Below, piece after piece: positions 19,473 to 28,978 of a DNA stretch of 64,000 bases. Position 1 is the first letter of the stretch. Each line of letters begins with the position of its first letter. The notes under the pieces were generated by a model. The model saw only the letters and a program-made list of their open reading frames with translations. It was not told the origin of the DNA and did no database searches. The DNA is from Sphingomonas sp. ID1715 (lineage in GTDB: Bacteria > Pseudomonadota > Alphaproteobacteria > Sphingomonadales > Sphingomonadaceae). The position numbers were made by a program, and so were the translations under genes. The stretch covers positions 248,001 to 312,000 of the forward strand of contig NZ_JABEPR010000001.1 in NCBI RefSeq assembly GCF_013044515.1, read 5' to 3'.

Positions 19473-21293
19473 TCAAGCCCTGTGCGCCGCGACGTAGCGA
19501 TCGACGATCCCGTCCAGCACCGTCATCGGCGCCGGGCCGCCCAGCACCAGCGCGTCGTTGAAGCCGCGAAAGTCGAAGCGGTCGCCGAGCGTGGCCTTCG
19601 CCTTGTCGCGCATCCGGTTGATATAGCTGTGGCCGACCTTGTAGCCGCACGCCTGTCCCGGCCAGGAACAATAGCGGTCGACCTCGCCCGACACTTCGGC
19701 GACGCTCGATCCGTTCGTGGTCGCGAACCAGTCGATCGCTTGGCTGCGCGTCCAGCGCTTCGCGTGCAGGCCGGTATCGACGACGAGCCGGCAGGCGCGG
19801 AAGCCGAGGCTCTGCAGATAGCCGAGCCGCTCGATCGGGTTCTCGCGATACACGCCCAGCTCGTCCGCCAGCTGCTCGGCATAGAGCGCCCACCCTTCCG
19901 AATAGGCGTTAAAGGCGAGCAAGGTGCGGATCAGCGGCAGCTTGAACGTATATTCGCCCTGCCAGCCATGGCCCGGAATCGCCTCGTGATAGGCCAGGTC
20001 CGGCAGCGCATAGCGCGGCCACAGCTCGGTCGTGCGCAGGTTGATCCACAGCCGGCTCGGGATCTTGCCGTCGATGCTCCCCGCGCCGCCGAAGGCGCCC
20101 GGAGCGCCGGGCTCTTCGGCGAGCGGCAGCCGCTTCACCTCGACATTGCCGCGCACCAGCGTGTGGAACGCCTTCGGCATTTCCGATCGGATCTGCGCGA
20201 TGCGATCTTCGAGCAGCTTGATGATCTGCGCGCGGCCCTGGTCGTCGTTCGGAAAGGTGAAGCGCGGGTCCTTGCCAAGCGCAGTCATGCGCGCGCCGAC
20301 CGTGCCTTGGGTGTAGCCGAGGCCGCGCAGGATCGGATCCATCTGCCGCTGCAAATCGGCGAGCTGATCGAGGCCCATCTGGTGCACTTCGTCCGGGCTC
20401 AGCCGCGTCGTCGTGCCGGCCCGTAGCGCCCAGGCATAATATTCCTCGCCGCGCGGCAGCTTCCACACGCCCGCGCGGCTGTCCGCCTGCGCACGGTGCA
20501 GGCGCAGCTCTGCCACCTGCCGGGCAAGCGCCGGCGCGACCCGGTTGCGTGAAATCGCCGCTGCCCGCGCCGCATAGCCGCCTTTCATCTGGGCCGTACG
20601 CTTGGCCAGCGAAGTGACCAGGCCCCAGTCTTCGGGACGCCCCTCCTGCGCCACCGCCAGCTGCTTGAGTGCCTTGTCGAGGAGGAAGTCGGGCGCGATC
20701 ACGCCCTGGCCGCGGGCCGCCTTCAGCCGCTCCGTCTCGCCGTCCAGCTGCCCTGCATAGGCGTTCAGCCGCAGCAGATAGGCTTCGGCATCGGCGCTGG
20801 TCTCGACCAGATGGTCGTTGTCGAGCAGCTTGGGCGTGTCGAGGAACGCGCCGACATTCTGGATCACGACATAGGGTGAGTTGCGGTAACCGCCGACTGC
20901 CACATCGCCATAGGGAAAGGCAAAGCCCTCCAGCGCGAGTTCGAATGCGGTGCGCACAACTTCGACATTGGTGCGTATGGTCGGGCTCAGCGCATCGAGT
21001 GGCAGGGGCTTCAGCTGCGCGAGCCCGGCCCGAAGATGATCCGCCAGCTGGCGCTTGCCTGCCGCCGAATTGTCGGTGAGCTTCGCCTTCAGGCCGGCCC
21101 GCGCGCCCTTGTCGATGCCGAGCCCGGTCGCGCTCTCCGGCGAATCGCGGAGCATCTGCTCGGTAATGGCGTCCAGGATCTTCGACGCCTGCGCGTCGGC
21201 CGAACCGTCGGCGGCCATCACTTCGGCCGGAAGACCAGCCGCCGCGGCTGCGACGGTGGACTGAAGCAACAAGTCGCGGCGGGTCAGGCGCAT
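19473..21293 (-). CDS. DUF885 family protein (putative zinc metallopeptidase)
   Basis: A 606-residue exported protein. The N terminus MRLTRRDLLLQS plus an Ala-rich helix looks like a twin-arginine (Tat) signal. The DUF885 domain fills the rest and carries HEAIPGH (zinc-binding HExxH-like, here HEAIPGH) and the downstream SEGWALYAEQL, both characteristic of the family. Family members are thought to be metallocarboxypeptidases or dipeptidases. It is followed on the same strand by the MipA-like gene. Peptide substrate is unknown. Confidence 0.88.
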   Translation of the reverse strand: MRLTRRDLLLQSTVAAAAAGLPAEVMAADGSADAQASKILDAITEQMLRDSPESATGLGIDKGARAGLKAKLTDNSAAGKRQLADHLRAGLAQLKPLPLDALSPTIRTNVEVVRTAFELALEGFAFPYGDVAVGGYRNSPYVVIQNVGAFLDTPKLLDNDHLVETSADAEAYLLRLNAYAGQLDGETERLKAARGQGVIAPDFLLDKALKQLAVAQEGRPEDWGLVTSLAKRTAQMKGGYAARAAAISRNRVAPALARQVAELRLHRAQADSRAGVWKLPRGEEYYAWALRAGTTTRLSPDEVHQMGLDQLADLQRQMDPILRGLGYTQGTVGARMTALGKDPRFTFPNDDQGRAQIIKLLEDRIAQIRSEMPKAFHTLVRGNVEVKRLPLAEEPGAPGAFGGAGSIDGKIPSRLWINLRTTELWPRYALPDLAYHEAIPGHGWQGEYTFKLPLIRTLLAFNAYSEGWALYAEQLADELGVYRENPIERLGYLQSLGFRACRLVVDTGLHAKRWTRSQAIDWFATTNGSSVAEVSGEVDRYCSWPGQACGYKVGHSYINRMRDKAKATLGDRFDFRGFNDALVLGGPAPMTVLDGIVDRYVAAHRA

Positions 21294-21352
21294 TCACAAT
21301 CTCCCGGAGTCTTGCAGCTTGCTAAGCGCTCCGGCCGGAGAGTGCAAAGCGG

Positions 21353-22492
21353 TCAGTCCGGCATGCTGAGCCGCTCGAAGCGGGCGAGATGGTGATCGAT
21401 CGAGCCGAACTGGCCCTCGATCATCGTGGCCCGCTTGAAATAGTGACCGATCGCCAGCTCGTCGGTGATGCCGATACCCCCATGGATCTGCACGGCGCTC
21501 TGGCCGGTGAATTTCAGCCCCTTGCCGACCTTGGCCTTGGCCTGGCTGACCGCGGCCATGCGCTCGGCGTCCGGCAGATCGAGCTTCAGCGTCGCCATCA
21601 GTGTCATCGATGCCGACTGTTCTACCTCCATGAACATGTCGACCATGCGGTGCTGCAGCACCTGGAAGTCTGAAATCGGACGACCGAACTGCTTGCGCTG
21701 GCGGGCATAGTCCTGCGTGCCGGCATGCAGCCGCCGCATAACGCCGACGCCTTCGGCGCAGACGGCGGCGGTGGCCTCGTCGACGATCCGCTCGATCAAC
21801 GGCAGCGCGCCGCCCTCCTCCCCGATCAGCGCATCGCCCGGCACGGACGCATTCTCGAAGTAGATTTCGGACGCGCGGAAGCCGTCGACGGTCGGATAGT
21901 CGCGGCGGACGATGCCCGACCGGTTCGCCTCGACCAGGAACAGCGACACGCCGCCCTGCTCCCGCTGCGATCCGCCGGTGCGCGCGGTGACGAGGAGATG
22001 CGTCGCCCAGGGGGCGGCATAGACGACGGCCTTGTGGCCATTCAGCACCCAACCCTCGCCCTCGCGCCGGGCGCTGGTGCGGAGATTGTGCAGCTCATAC
22101 CGGCCCTGCGGCTCGGCATAGGCGAAGGCGATCACCGCTTCGCCGCCGATGATCTGCGGAATCAGCGCCTCGGCCAGGGCACCGCCGGACGCCTTCAATG
22201 CGCCGCCGCCGATCACCACCGTCTGCAGATAGGGCTCGATCGCGATCGCCTCGCCCAGTTGCTCCATCACGATCATGTTCTCGACCGCGCCGCCGCCAAG
22301 GCCACCCTGCTCTTCCGAGAAAGGCGCGCCCAGAATGCCGAGCTCCGTCGCCAGCGCACGCCAAACGCCCGGATCGCGACCGCTGTCCGACGCGACCATC
22401 TTGCGCCGCGTCTCGAAGTCGTAAGTGTCGCCCAGGAACCGCGCGAGCGTGTCGCGCAGCATCTGCTGCGTCTCGTTATAGCTGAAGTCCAT
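21353..22492 (-). CDS. Acyl-CoA dehydrogenase family protein (smaller member of pair)
   Basis: A 379-residue FAD flavoprotein of the acyl-CoA dehydrogenase family. It begins MDFSYNETQQMLRDTLARFL, has a beta domain around residues 125-230, and a C-terminal helical bundle with RKQFGRPISDFQVLQHRMVDM and QIHGGIGITDE. It follows another family member of the same strand across a 111-bp gap that holds a palindromic repeat. Paired FadE-like proteins can form alpha2beta2 heterotetramers that oxidise steroid or bile-acid side chains. Whether that applies here is inference. Confidence 0.9.
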   Translation of the reverse strand: MDFSYNETQQMLRDTLARFLGDTYDFETRRKMVASDSGRDPGVWRALATELGILGAPFSEEQGGLGGGAVENMIVMEQLGEAIAIEPYLQTVVIGGGALKASGGALAEALIPQIIGGEAVIAFAYAEPQGRYELHNLRTSARREGEGWVLNGHKAVVYAAPWATHLLVTARTGGSQREQGGVSLFLVEANRSGIVRRDYPTVDGFRASEIYFENASVPGDALIGEEGGALPLIERIVDEATAAVCAEGVGVMRRLHAGTQDYARQRKQFGRPISDFQVLQHRMVDMFMEVEQSASMTLMATLKLDLPDAERMAAVSQAKAKVGKGLKFTGQSAVQIHGGIGITDELAIGHYFKRATMIEGQFGSIDHHLARFERLSMPD

Positions 22493-22509
22493 CAGTCTGC
22501 CCCTTTGCT

Positions 22510-22592
22510 CGTCATCCCCGCGAAAGCGGGGACCCAGCCGCCGCGCAGCGGCCATACAGAAAATCTGGGTTCCCGCTTTCGCGGGAATGACG
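22510..22592. repeat. Intergenic inverted repeat, family A (copy 2)
   Basis: Arms cgtcatccccgcgaaagcgg and ccgctttcgcgggaatgacg, with inner gacccag and ctgggtt. It sits between the two acyl-CoA dehydrogenase genes, inside what is probably one transcript. Confidence 0.9.
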
Positions 22593-22603
22593 AAAAGTTG
22601 GTG

Positions 22604-23797
22604 TCAAAGCCCCAGCACCATCTTCGCGATGATGTTGCGCTGGATCTCGTTCGAACCGCCATAGATGCTGGTCTTGCGGCCGTTGAAATAGGTCGGCGCG
22701 GCTCGGTGCGCGTAATCCGGCCCGATCGGGTGCTCGTTGTCGCCTTCGCCGAAGCCGCGGAAATAGGGCGCGCCGTAATGGCCCACCGCTTCCAGCGCGA
22801 GTTCGGTGATGCGCTGCTGGATCTCCGTGCCCTTGATCTTGAGCAGCGACGATTCCGGCCCGGGTCCGCGACCCGATGCTTCGGAGGCGAGCGTCCGGAG
22901 CTCGGTATATTCGAGCGCGGTCAGGTCAATCTCCAGCTCGGCGACCTTGCGCTTGAAGAAGGGGTTGGCGAGCAGCGGCTTGTCGCCATCCATCTCGGTT
23001 CGCGCGATCGTCTTGATCCGCTCTACGCCCCGCTTCGACCGCGCGACGCCGGCGATGCCGGTGCGTTCATGGGCGAGCAGGAATTTGGCGCAGGTCCAGC
23101 CCTTATTCTCTTCATAGATGCGCTGGTCGATGGGCACGCGCACATCCTCGAGCCACACTTCGTTGACTTCATGCTCGCCGCCCAGGGTGATGATCGGGCG
23201 CACGGTGATGCCGGGCGACTTCATGTCGATCAGCAGGAAGGAGATGCCCTCCTGCGCCTTGGCGTCCGGGTCTGTGCGGACGAGGCAGAAGCCCCAGTCG
23301 GCATGCTGCGCAAGCGTCGTCCAGGTCTTCTGGCCGTTCACGACATAATGGTCACCGTCGCGCACCGCGCGCGTGCGCAGCGAAGCAAGGTCCGAACCAG
23401 CGCCCGGCTCCGAATAGCCCTGGCACCACCAATCCTCGCCCGACAGGATGCGCGGCAGGAAGCGAGCCTTCTGCTCGGCGGTGCCGAACGTGTAGATGAC
23501 CGGTCCGACCATGTTGATGCCGAACGGCAGGATCGGCAGCGTGTCGGCGCGTGCGAGTTCTTCCGACCAGATGAAGCGCTGCGTCGTGGTCCAGGCCGGG
23601 CCGCCATATTCCTTCGGCCAGGCCGGTGCGACCCAGCCCTTCTTGGCGAGGATCCGGTGCCATTTCAGATAGTCTTCCTTCGCGAGCTCTTCGGCGTCGG
23701 CGATCTTCGCGCGCAGCTCGGGCGGGTAATTTTCGGCAATGAAACGGCGCGCTTCCTCGCGGAACGCCACGTCTTCGGGGCTGAACTCCAGGTCCAT
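22604..23797 (-). CDS. Acyl-CoA dehydrogenase family protein (larger member of pair)
   Basis: A 397-residue acyl-CoA dehydrogenase. The N-terminal helices begin MDLEFSPEDVAFREEARRFI. The FAD-contact region includes WCQGYSEPGAGSDLASL and VNGQKTWTTLA, followed by the C-terminal bundle ending GGSNEIQRNIIAKMVLGL, which is typical. The start is preceded by GGAG. Together with the shorter paralogue downstream it probably makes a two-subunit dehydrogenase for a CoA-activated branched or cyclic substrate, feeding electrons to ETF. No CoA ligase or thiolase is adjacent. Confidence 0.92.
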   Translation of the reverse strand: MDLEFSPEDVAFREEARRFIAENYPPELRAKIADAEELAKEDYLKWHRILAKKGWVAPAWPKEYGGPAWTTTQRFIWSEELARADTLPILPFGINMVGPVIYTFGTAEQKARFLPRILSGEDWWCQGYSEPGAGSDLASLRTRAVRDGDHYVVNGQKTWTTLAQHADWGFCLVRTDPDAKAQEGISFLLIDMKSPGITVRPIITLGGEHEVNEVWLEDVRVPIDQRIYEENKGWTCAKFLLAHERTGIAGVARSKRGVERIKTIARTEMDGDKPLLANPFFKRKVAELEIDLTALEYTELRTLASEASGRGPGPESSLLKIKGTEIQQRITELALEAVGHYGAPYFRGFGEGDNEHPIGPDYAHRAAPTYFNGRKTSIYGGSNEIQRNIIAKMVLGL

Positions 23798-23878
23798 CTC
23801 ACCTCTCCTTGGTTGGAGACGTGTTAGGAGCGCTTTACGTTAACGGCAAGCGGGAGCGCGCCGACGCTACGGCAAGCT

Positions 23879-25933
23879 TCAGCGCTCGTCCTCGGGTCCA
23901 ACCGGCTCCAGCTCGAGCGGTGGCGCGCGCGATTCGGACGGTGGCGATGGAGGCCCATCCTCGCGCGGATCGGCCGACACGGAGACACCATTCTCGTCCA
24001 GGGAAATGCCCAGTTGCACGCCACCGACATCGGCGCTGCCCGACAGTCCATCCTCGTCGACCACCACGACCGGCTCAGGATTGGCGGGCACCGGCGGCGC
24101 CTGGATCGCAGCGCCCGGGATCGCCCGGCTCATGAAATCGCGCCAGACGCGCGCGGGGGCGCCCCCGCCGGCAAGACCCGGCATCGGCTTGTTGTCGTCG
24201 CGCCCCACCCAGACGCCGACGACCAGATCGCCGGCAAATCCGACGAAGATCGCGTCGCGGGCGTCCTGCGTCGTCCCCGTCTTGCCGAAGCCTTCGACGG
24301 ACAGTCGCGCGCCGCGTCCGGTGCCGCGCTCGATCACGCCCGAGAGCAGATCGAGTAGCATCTCGCGATCGCGGTTGCTCAGCCGCTTGGGCCGATTCCA
24401 GAGCGATGCGATCCAGCCCTGTGGCTCCTTCGGGAGGCCATAGGCACGGACGGGCAGATTGTTGCCTGCCACCGCCGCATAGGCTGAGGTGAGCTCCAGC
24501 AAGGTCACGCCCGATGTGCCGAGCGCCAGGCTCGGCTGGTCGGCCAAGGGGCTGGTAATGCCGAGGTCTCGCGCGGCCTGGATCACCGCCTTGGGGCCGA
24601 CCTGTTGTGCCAGCCGCGCGGCGGCGACGTTGCTGGAAACGGCGAAGGCTTCGCGCAGCGTGATCTTGCCGCGATAGCGCTTGTCGTTGTTGGTCGGTGA
24701 CCAGCCGTCGATCGTGATCGGCCGATCCTCGACCAGGCTGTCAGGCGTCATGCCCGAGCGCAGCGCCGCCAGATAGACGAACAGCTTGAAGGTCGAGCCC
24801 GGCTGCCGCCGCGCCTGGGTCGCCCGGTTGAAGGGGCTGTCCTTATAATCGCGGCCACCAACCATCGCGACCACCCGCCCGTCCGGACGCATCGCAACCA
24901 GCGCAATCTGGGCGCCCTTGATCGCCCCTCGCCCGGCCGCCGCGACAGCGAAGCGCTGCAGCCGGGTGTCCAATGTCGTCTGGATCTCCTGCCGTTCGTA
25001 GACGGCGCCGGCCTGGTCGCGCGCGGCGGGCATCACCCAATCGGCGAAATAGGTGCCGGTCGGCATGTCCTTTTCGCGCTGCACCTTCAGCCGGACCGGT
25101 GGCTGCGCCTTCGCCTTGGCTTCGGTGATGAAGCCCGCATCGGCCATCGCCTGCAGCACCACCCGGCTCCGCGCCCGTGCGCCCGAAAGGTTCCGCGTCG
25201 GCGCCAGCCGCGACGGCGCCTTCACCAGGCCCGCGAGCAGCGCCGCCTGGCCGAGCGTCAGCTCTTCGGGGTCGCGGCTGTAATAGTGGCGAGCGGCGGC
25301 GCGGAGGCCGTAGACATTGTCGCCGAAATAGACGTTCGACAGATAGCGTTCGAGGATCTCGTCCTTGGTCAGCCAGGCTTCGAGCCAGAAGGCGATCAGC
25401 AGTTCCTGGCCCTTGCGCCCGAAGGTGCGGCGGTCGTTCAGGAACGCATTCTTGGCAAGCTGCTGCGTCAGCGTGCTGCCGCCCTGCGAAACGCCGCCGC
25501 CGACCAGATTGCGCCACGCGGCCCGGGCGATGCCCCGGGCGGAGATACCGATATGCGAGCGGAAGCTGCGGTCCTCGATTGCGATGAACGCCTCGGGCAC
25601 ATGCTTCGGCAGCTCGGCGACGCGCACCGGCTGGGCGAAGATCGCGCCCTTGCGCGCAATCGGCGTGCCGTCGCTCGCCAGCAGCGTGATGCTGGGCGCG
25701 GCAATCGGCTGCAGCGAGCGGCTCAGCGGCGCCGTGATCGCCAGCCACCCGATCGTGAGCATGAACAGCAGGACGATACCCGCCGCGATATGCCGCTTGC
25801 GCAACCAGCGCCTTCGCGGCGGCTGCACATCGGGCGAGCCGTCGTCATCGAGCAGGGGATCGAGCGGCGGCAGCGGCTCGAGTGCGTCGAGCCGCTCGTC
25901 CCAATCCCGATCGTAGCGCATCCGTTCGTCCAT
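23879..25933 (-). CDS. Bifunctional penicillin-binding protein, PBP1 family
   Basis: A 684-residue peptidoglycan synthase. A cytoplasmic N terminus is followed by one membrane helix (about residues 50-68, AGIVLLFMLTIGWLAI). The GT51 glycosyltransferase domain has IAIEDRSFRSHIG and GGSTLTQQLAKN. The transpeptidase domain carries the nucleophile in GSTFK, SSN in AVSSNVAAARL and KTGTT. A Pro/Glu-rich tail follows. It polymerises glycan strands and cross-links the peptides. At 684 residues it is shorter than PBP1a of E. coli and lacks the OB insertion. The gene is monocistronic by spacing. Confidence 0.92.
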   Translation of the reverse strand: MDERMRYDRDWDERLDALEPLPPLDPLLDDDGSPDVQPPRRRWLRKRHIAAGIVLLFMLTIGWLAITAPLSRSLQPIAAPSITLLASDGTPIARKGAIFAQPVRVAELPKHVPEAFIAIEDRSFRSHIGISARGIARAAWRNLVGGGVSQGGSTLTQQLAKNAFLNDRRTFGRKGQELLIAFWLEAWLTKDEILERYLSNVYFGDNVYGLRAAARHYYSRDPEELTLGQAALLAGLVKAPSRLAPTRNLSGARARSRVVLQAMADAGFITEAKAKAQPPVRLKVQREKDMPTGTYFADWVMPAARDQAGAVYERQEIQTTLDTRLQRFAVAAAGRGAIKGAQIALVAMRPDGRVVAMVGGRDYKDSPFNRATQARRQPGSTFKLFVYLAALRSGMTPDSLVEDRPITIDGWSPTNNDKRYRGKITLREAFAVSSNVAAARLAQQVGPKAVIQAARDLGITSPLADQPSLALGTSGVTLLELTSAYAAVAGNNLPVRAYGLPKEPQGWIASLWNRPKRLSNRDREMLLDLLSGVIERGTGRGARLSVEGFGKTGTTQDARDAIFVGFAGDLVVGVWVGRDDNKPMPGLAGGGAPARVWRDFMSRAIPGAAIQAPPVPANPEPVVVVDEDGLSGSADVGGVQLGISLDENGVSVSADPREDGPPSPPSESRAPPLELEPVGPEDER

Positions 25934-25975
25934 AACGCCGGAACTGTTCTATGCGCCTATGACAGTGAAGGGAAG

Positions 25976-26087
25976 TCCTTCGAGACGCCGTTTCGACTTC
26001 GCTCAACGGCTCCTCTGGATGAGCGATCTCTTACCACGCGCTCATCCTGAGGAGGGACTGAGCTTGGCGAAGGCCCCCCTCGAAGGA
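25976..26087. repeat. Intergenic nested inverted repeat, family F
   Basis: Outer arms tccttcgag and ctcgaagga (25976-25984, 26079-26087) enclose inner arms that read as ggatgagcg and cgctcatcc. It fills most of the gap between the penicillin-binding protein gene and the ndk stop codon. Confidence 0.7.
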
Positions 26088-26091
26088 AGAA

Positions 26092-26514
26092 TCAGCCGAC
26101 AATCTCTTCCGGCTTGAAGAAATAGGCGATTTCGATCGCCGCATTCTCGTGGGAATCCGAACCGTGGACTGAGTTTGCCTCGATCGATTCCGCCAGTTCC
26201 TTGCGGATCGTGCCCGGTTCCGCATTGGCCGGGTTGGTGGCGCCCATGATGTCGCGGTTGCGCTGCACGGCGTTGTCGCCTTCCAGCACCTGCACCACGA
26301 CCGGGCCCGAGATCATGAACTCGACCAGGTCGTTGAAGAAGGGCCGCTCGCGGTGCACGGCGTAAAAGCCCTCGGCCTGCTCGCGCGACATGCGGATGCG
26401 CTTCGACGCGACCACGCGCAGCCCGGCTTCCTCCAGCATCTTGGTGACGGCGCCGGTCAGGTTGCGCCGGGTGGCGTCGGGCTTGATGATCGAAAAAGTG
26501 CGGTTCGCGGCCAT
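26092..26514 (-). CDS. ndk: Nucleoside diphosphate kinase
   Basis: A 140-residue enzyme that transfers the terminal phosphate of ATP to nucleoside diphosphates through a phosphohistidine. The start [14 protein letters not shown] and the active-site histidine in NSVHGSDS are canonical, as is the length. The ATG at 26514 is chosen because the family begins immediately before RTF-SIIKPD; an upstream ATG at 26532 is less likely. The gene is divergent from an unknown membrane-protein gene. Confidence 0.97.
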   Translation of the reverse strand: MAANRTFSIIKPDATRRNLTGAVTKMLEEAGLRVVASKRIRMSREQAEGFYAVHRERPFFNDLVEFMISGPVVVQVLEGDNAVQRNRDIMGATNPANAEPGTIRKELAESIEANSVHGSDSHENAAIEIAYFFKPEEIVG

Positions 26515-26602
26515 GACTGGTCGAGGCTCCATTGCTTCGGTGTTGCGGGATTTGCCGCGCGCCCTAGTCTCAACCGCCAAGCAAGACAAGCCAGGGGGAT
26601 GA

Positions 26603-27385
26603 GTGGCACAGCGTTGGTGGAGGACGGAGCGCGGCCGCAAGCGCCTCGCGGAGATCGGCGATATCGTCCTCGGCGTGCTCATCGCGCTCGCGTTGGGCGC
26701 GGTGGCAACGTGGATCGGCTGGCAGATCGACGTTGCCGACGCGCGGGACTCCCTCGGCGACGAGCTGGGCGAGATTGCGGGCCAAGGCCGTTTTCGGGAA
26801 CGAACCTATCCTTGCGCCGAACGCCGGCTGGACCAGGTCGCGACCATCTTGGCTGATGCGGAAAAGACCGGGCGGCTGCCGCCGGTGGGACCGATCGGCG
26901 AACCCGTTTATCTGTCCTGGTCGCGGGGCGTGTGGGACAGCGCCATCGCGTCGGACACGGCAAGCCATTTCGGCCGGGAAGAGCTGGACAACCTGTCCGG
27001 CGTCTATGAGTTTGTGGACATCATCCGCACCCGCACGCAAAGCGAGCTCGACGCCTGGACCCGTCTATATGCGATCGTCGGGCCGGGTCGCCCGATCGGG
27101 GCGTCGGAGATCGCCGAGCTTCGTGCGGCGCTGTCCGCCGCGCGCCAGGCCAATCGGCAGATCGCGATCGCAGCAGCGCGAGCGAACCAGACTATCGCGG
27201 CCTTCGACCTTCCGCTCAGCCGCGACACGGTGGAGGAATATGCCCAAGTCGATCCGGCGCGCTACTGCTCGGCCATCGCTCCGGCGGACGGCCGGCCCTA
27301 TGGCCAGGCCCCACAGGACGGTGCGCTGGACCGCGTGCTCGCCAACCCGATCACGCGCGAGCGGATCGGCGTGCCAACCCGTTAG
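26603..27385 (+). CDS. Hypothetical membrane-anchored protein
   Basis: Not recognised with confidence. The 260-residue product starts at a GTG with AGGGGGA upstream. It has a basic N terminus, one strong membrane helix at about residues 19-40 ([19 protein letters not shown]), then a long soluble, mostly helical region with two Cys (in PCAERR and RYCSAI) that could form a periplasmic disulfide. The topology resembles the DUF6090-type proteins (short basic start, helix, helical tail), but this is only a layout similarity. Its stop overlaps that of the convergent pepA by 4 bp. Confidence 0.7.
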   Translation: MAQRWWRTERGRKRLAEIGDIVLGVLIALALGAVATWIGWQIDVADARDSLGDELGEIAGQGRFRERTYPCAERRLDQVATILADAEKTGRLPPVGPIGEPVYLSWSRGVWDSAIASDTASHFGREELDNLSGVYEFVDIIRTRTQSELDAWTRLYAIVGPGRPIGASEIAELRAALSAARQANRQIAIAAARANQTIAAFDLPLSRDTVEEYAQVDPARYCSAIAPADGRPYGQAPQDGALDRVLANPITRERIGVPTR

Positions 27386-28830
27386 CGCTGCTCGAAATTA
27401 TCCGCGACGAAGCGGTCGAGCAGGCGCACGCCATAGCCCGTCGCGCCCTTGTCCCAAGTGCTGGACGGCTTGGACGCCCAGACCATCCCGGCTATGTCGA
27501 GATGCGCCCAGCGCACGCCATTATCGACGAAGCGCTGGATGAACTGTGCGGCCGTGATCGAGCCCGCCTCGCGCGGGCCGACATTCTTCATGTCGGCGAT
27601 GGGGCTGTCGATCAGCTTGTTATACGCGTCGCCGAGCGGGAAGCGCCACAGGGGATCGCCCACCGCCTTACCCGCCGCGATCAGCTGATCGGCCAAGGAA
27701 TCGTCGTTCGAAAACAGCCCGCCATGCTCGTTGCCAAGGCTGATGATCATCGCGCCGGTGAGCGTGGCGAGGTCGACGATCGTGCGCGGCTTGTGATTCT
27801 TCTGCACCCAGGTGATTGCGTCGCAGAGCACCAGCCGCCCTTCCGCGTCGGTGTTGATCACTTCGATCGTCTGGCCGGACATGGACGTGACCACATCGCC
27901 CGGCCGCTGCGCCTTGCCGTCCGGCATGTTCTCGACGAGGCCACAAACGGCGACGACATGCGCCCTGGCCTTGCGTAGCGCGAGCGCCTTCATCGCGCCG
28001 GCGACTGCGCCGGCACCGCCCATGTCCCACTTCATGTCTTCCATGCCGGCTGCGGGCTTGATCGAGATGCCGCCGGTGTCGAAGGTCACGCCCTTGCCGA
28101 CCAGCGCCAGCGGCTCCTTGACCGCGCCGCCGGTGCCGTCCCACCGCATCACCAGCAGCTGGGCCTCGCGCTCGGAGCCCAGGCTGACGCCGAGCAGCGC
28201 GCCCATGCCGAGCGCGCGCATCTCCTCCTCGCCCAGCACCGTGACCTCGACGCCCAGCTCTTCGAGGTGGCGGCAGCGTTCGACGAAGCTCTGGGGATAG
28301 ATGATATTGGCCGGCTCGCTGACCAGCTCGCGGGTCAATGCCACGCCCTCGACGACCGCGCGCTGCCGCTCCCAACCGCTGCCATCGGCGCCCAGGATCA
28401 CCAGCTCCTTGAGGGTCGGCCGCTGCTTGGCAGGAAGTTTGGTGCGATAGCGGTCGTGCCGCCAGGAGCGCATACTCGCCGCGGCGGCAAAGGCGGACGC
28501 CGCCTCGGCAGCGACGCCGTTCAGGTCGACGACGAGTGTTTCGGTCCCCGAGGTGAGCAGCCTGGCGACCAGGGAGCCCGCGGCCTTTTGCAGGTCGTTC
28601 ACCTCGCCCCTGCCCGCGCCGACGACCAGCAACCGTCGCGTCGTGCCCTGATCGGCGACGAACAGCTCGACCACCGAACCGGCCTCACCTTCGAAGCGGG
28701 AAGCCTTGAGCGCGTCGGCCACCAGCGCGCCGGCGCCCTCGGGAACCCCTGCCGGCGTCCCTCCCGCGGCTGCGACCAGGGCCAGATCATAAGCACCTTG
28801 GGGACGAGTATCGGCGAAACGAACCTGCAT
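27382..28830 (-). CDS. pepA: Leucyl aminopeptidase (M17 family)
   Basis: A 482-residue cytosolic di-metal aminopeptidase that releases N-terminal amino acids. The C-terminal catalytic domain contains VGKGVTFDTGGISIKP (metal and substrate ligands), KWDMGGAG, the signature NTDAEGRL and the catalytic Arg within it. The N-terminal macro-like domain (residues 1-160) is also of normal length. The ATG at 28830 starts MQVRFAD. It is divergent from lptD with a 148-bp gap that must hold both promoters. This gap contains no obvious repeat. Confidence 0.95.
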   Translation of the reverse strand: MQVRFADTRPQGAYDLALVAAAGGTPAGVPEGAGALVADALKASRFEGEAGSVVELFVADQGTTRRLLVVGAGRGEVNDLQKAAGSLVARLLTSGTETLVVDLNGVAAEAASAFAAAASMRSWRHDRYRTKLPAKQRPTLKELVILGADGSGWERQRAVVEGVALTRELVSEPANIIYPQSFVERCRHLEELGVEVTVLGEEEMRALGMGALLGVSLGSEREAQLLVMRWDGTGGAVKEPLALVGKGVTFDTGGISIKPAAGMEDMKWDMGGAGAVAGAMKALALRKARAHVVAVCGLVENMPDGKAQRPGDVVTSMSGQTIEVINTDAEGRLVLCDAITWVQKNHKPRTIVDLATLTGAMIISLGNEHGGLFSNDDSLADQLIAAGKAVGDPLWRFPLGDAYNKLIDSPIADMKNVGPREAGSITAAQFIQRFVDNGVRWAHLDIAGMVWASKPSSTWDKGATGYGVRLLDRFVADNFEQR

Positions 28831-28978
28831 CGAGACTTCCTGCTGCACAAAGCTACTGATCCACGGCCTGTAAGCCTCCGCGCGGCGGTCGCAACCCCGT
28901 CGGAACGATTTGCAGCCCGCCCGCTTGAGTGCGATAGGCGCCGGCAAAGCCGAATGGCGACAGAGTTTCGGGGTAGGC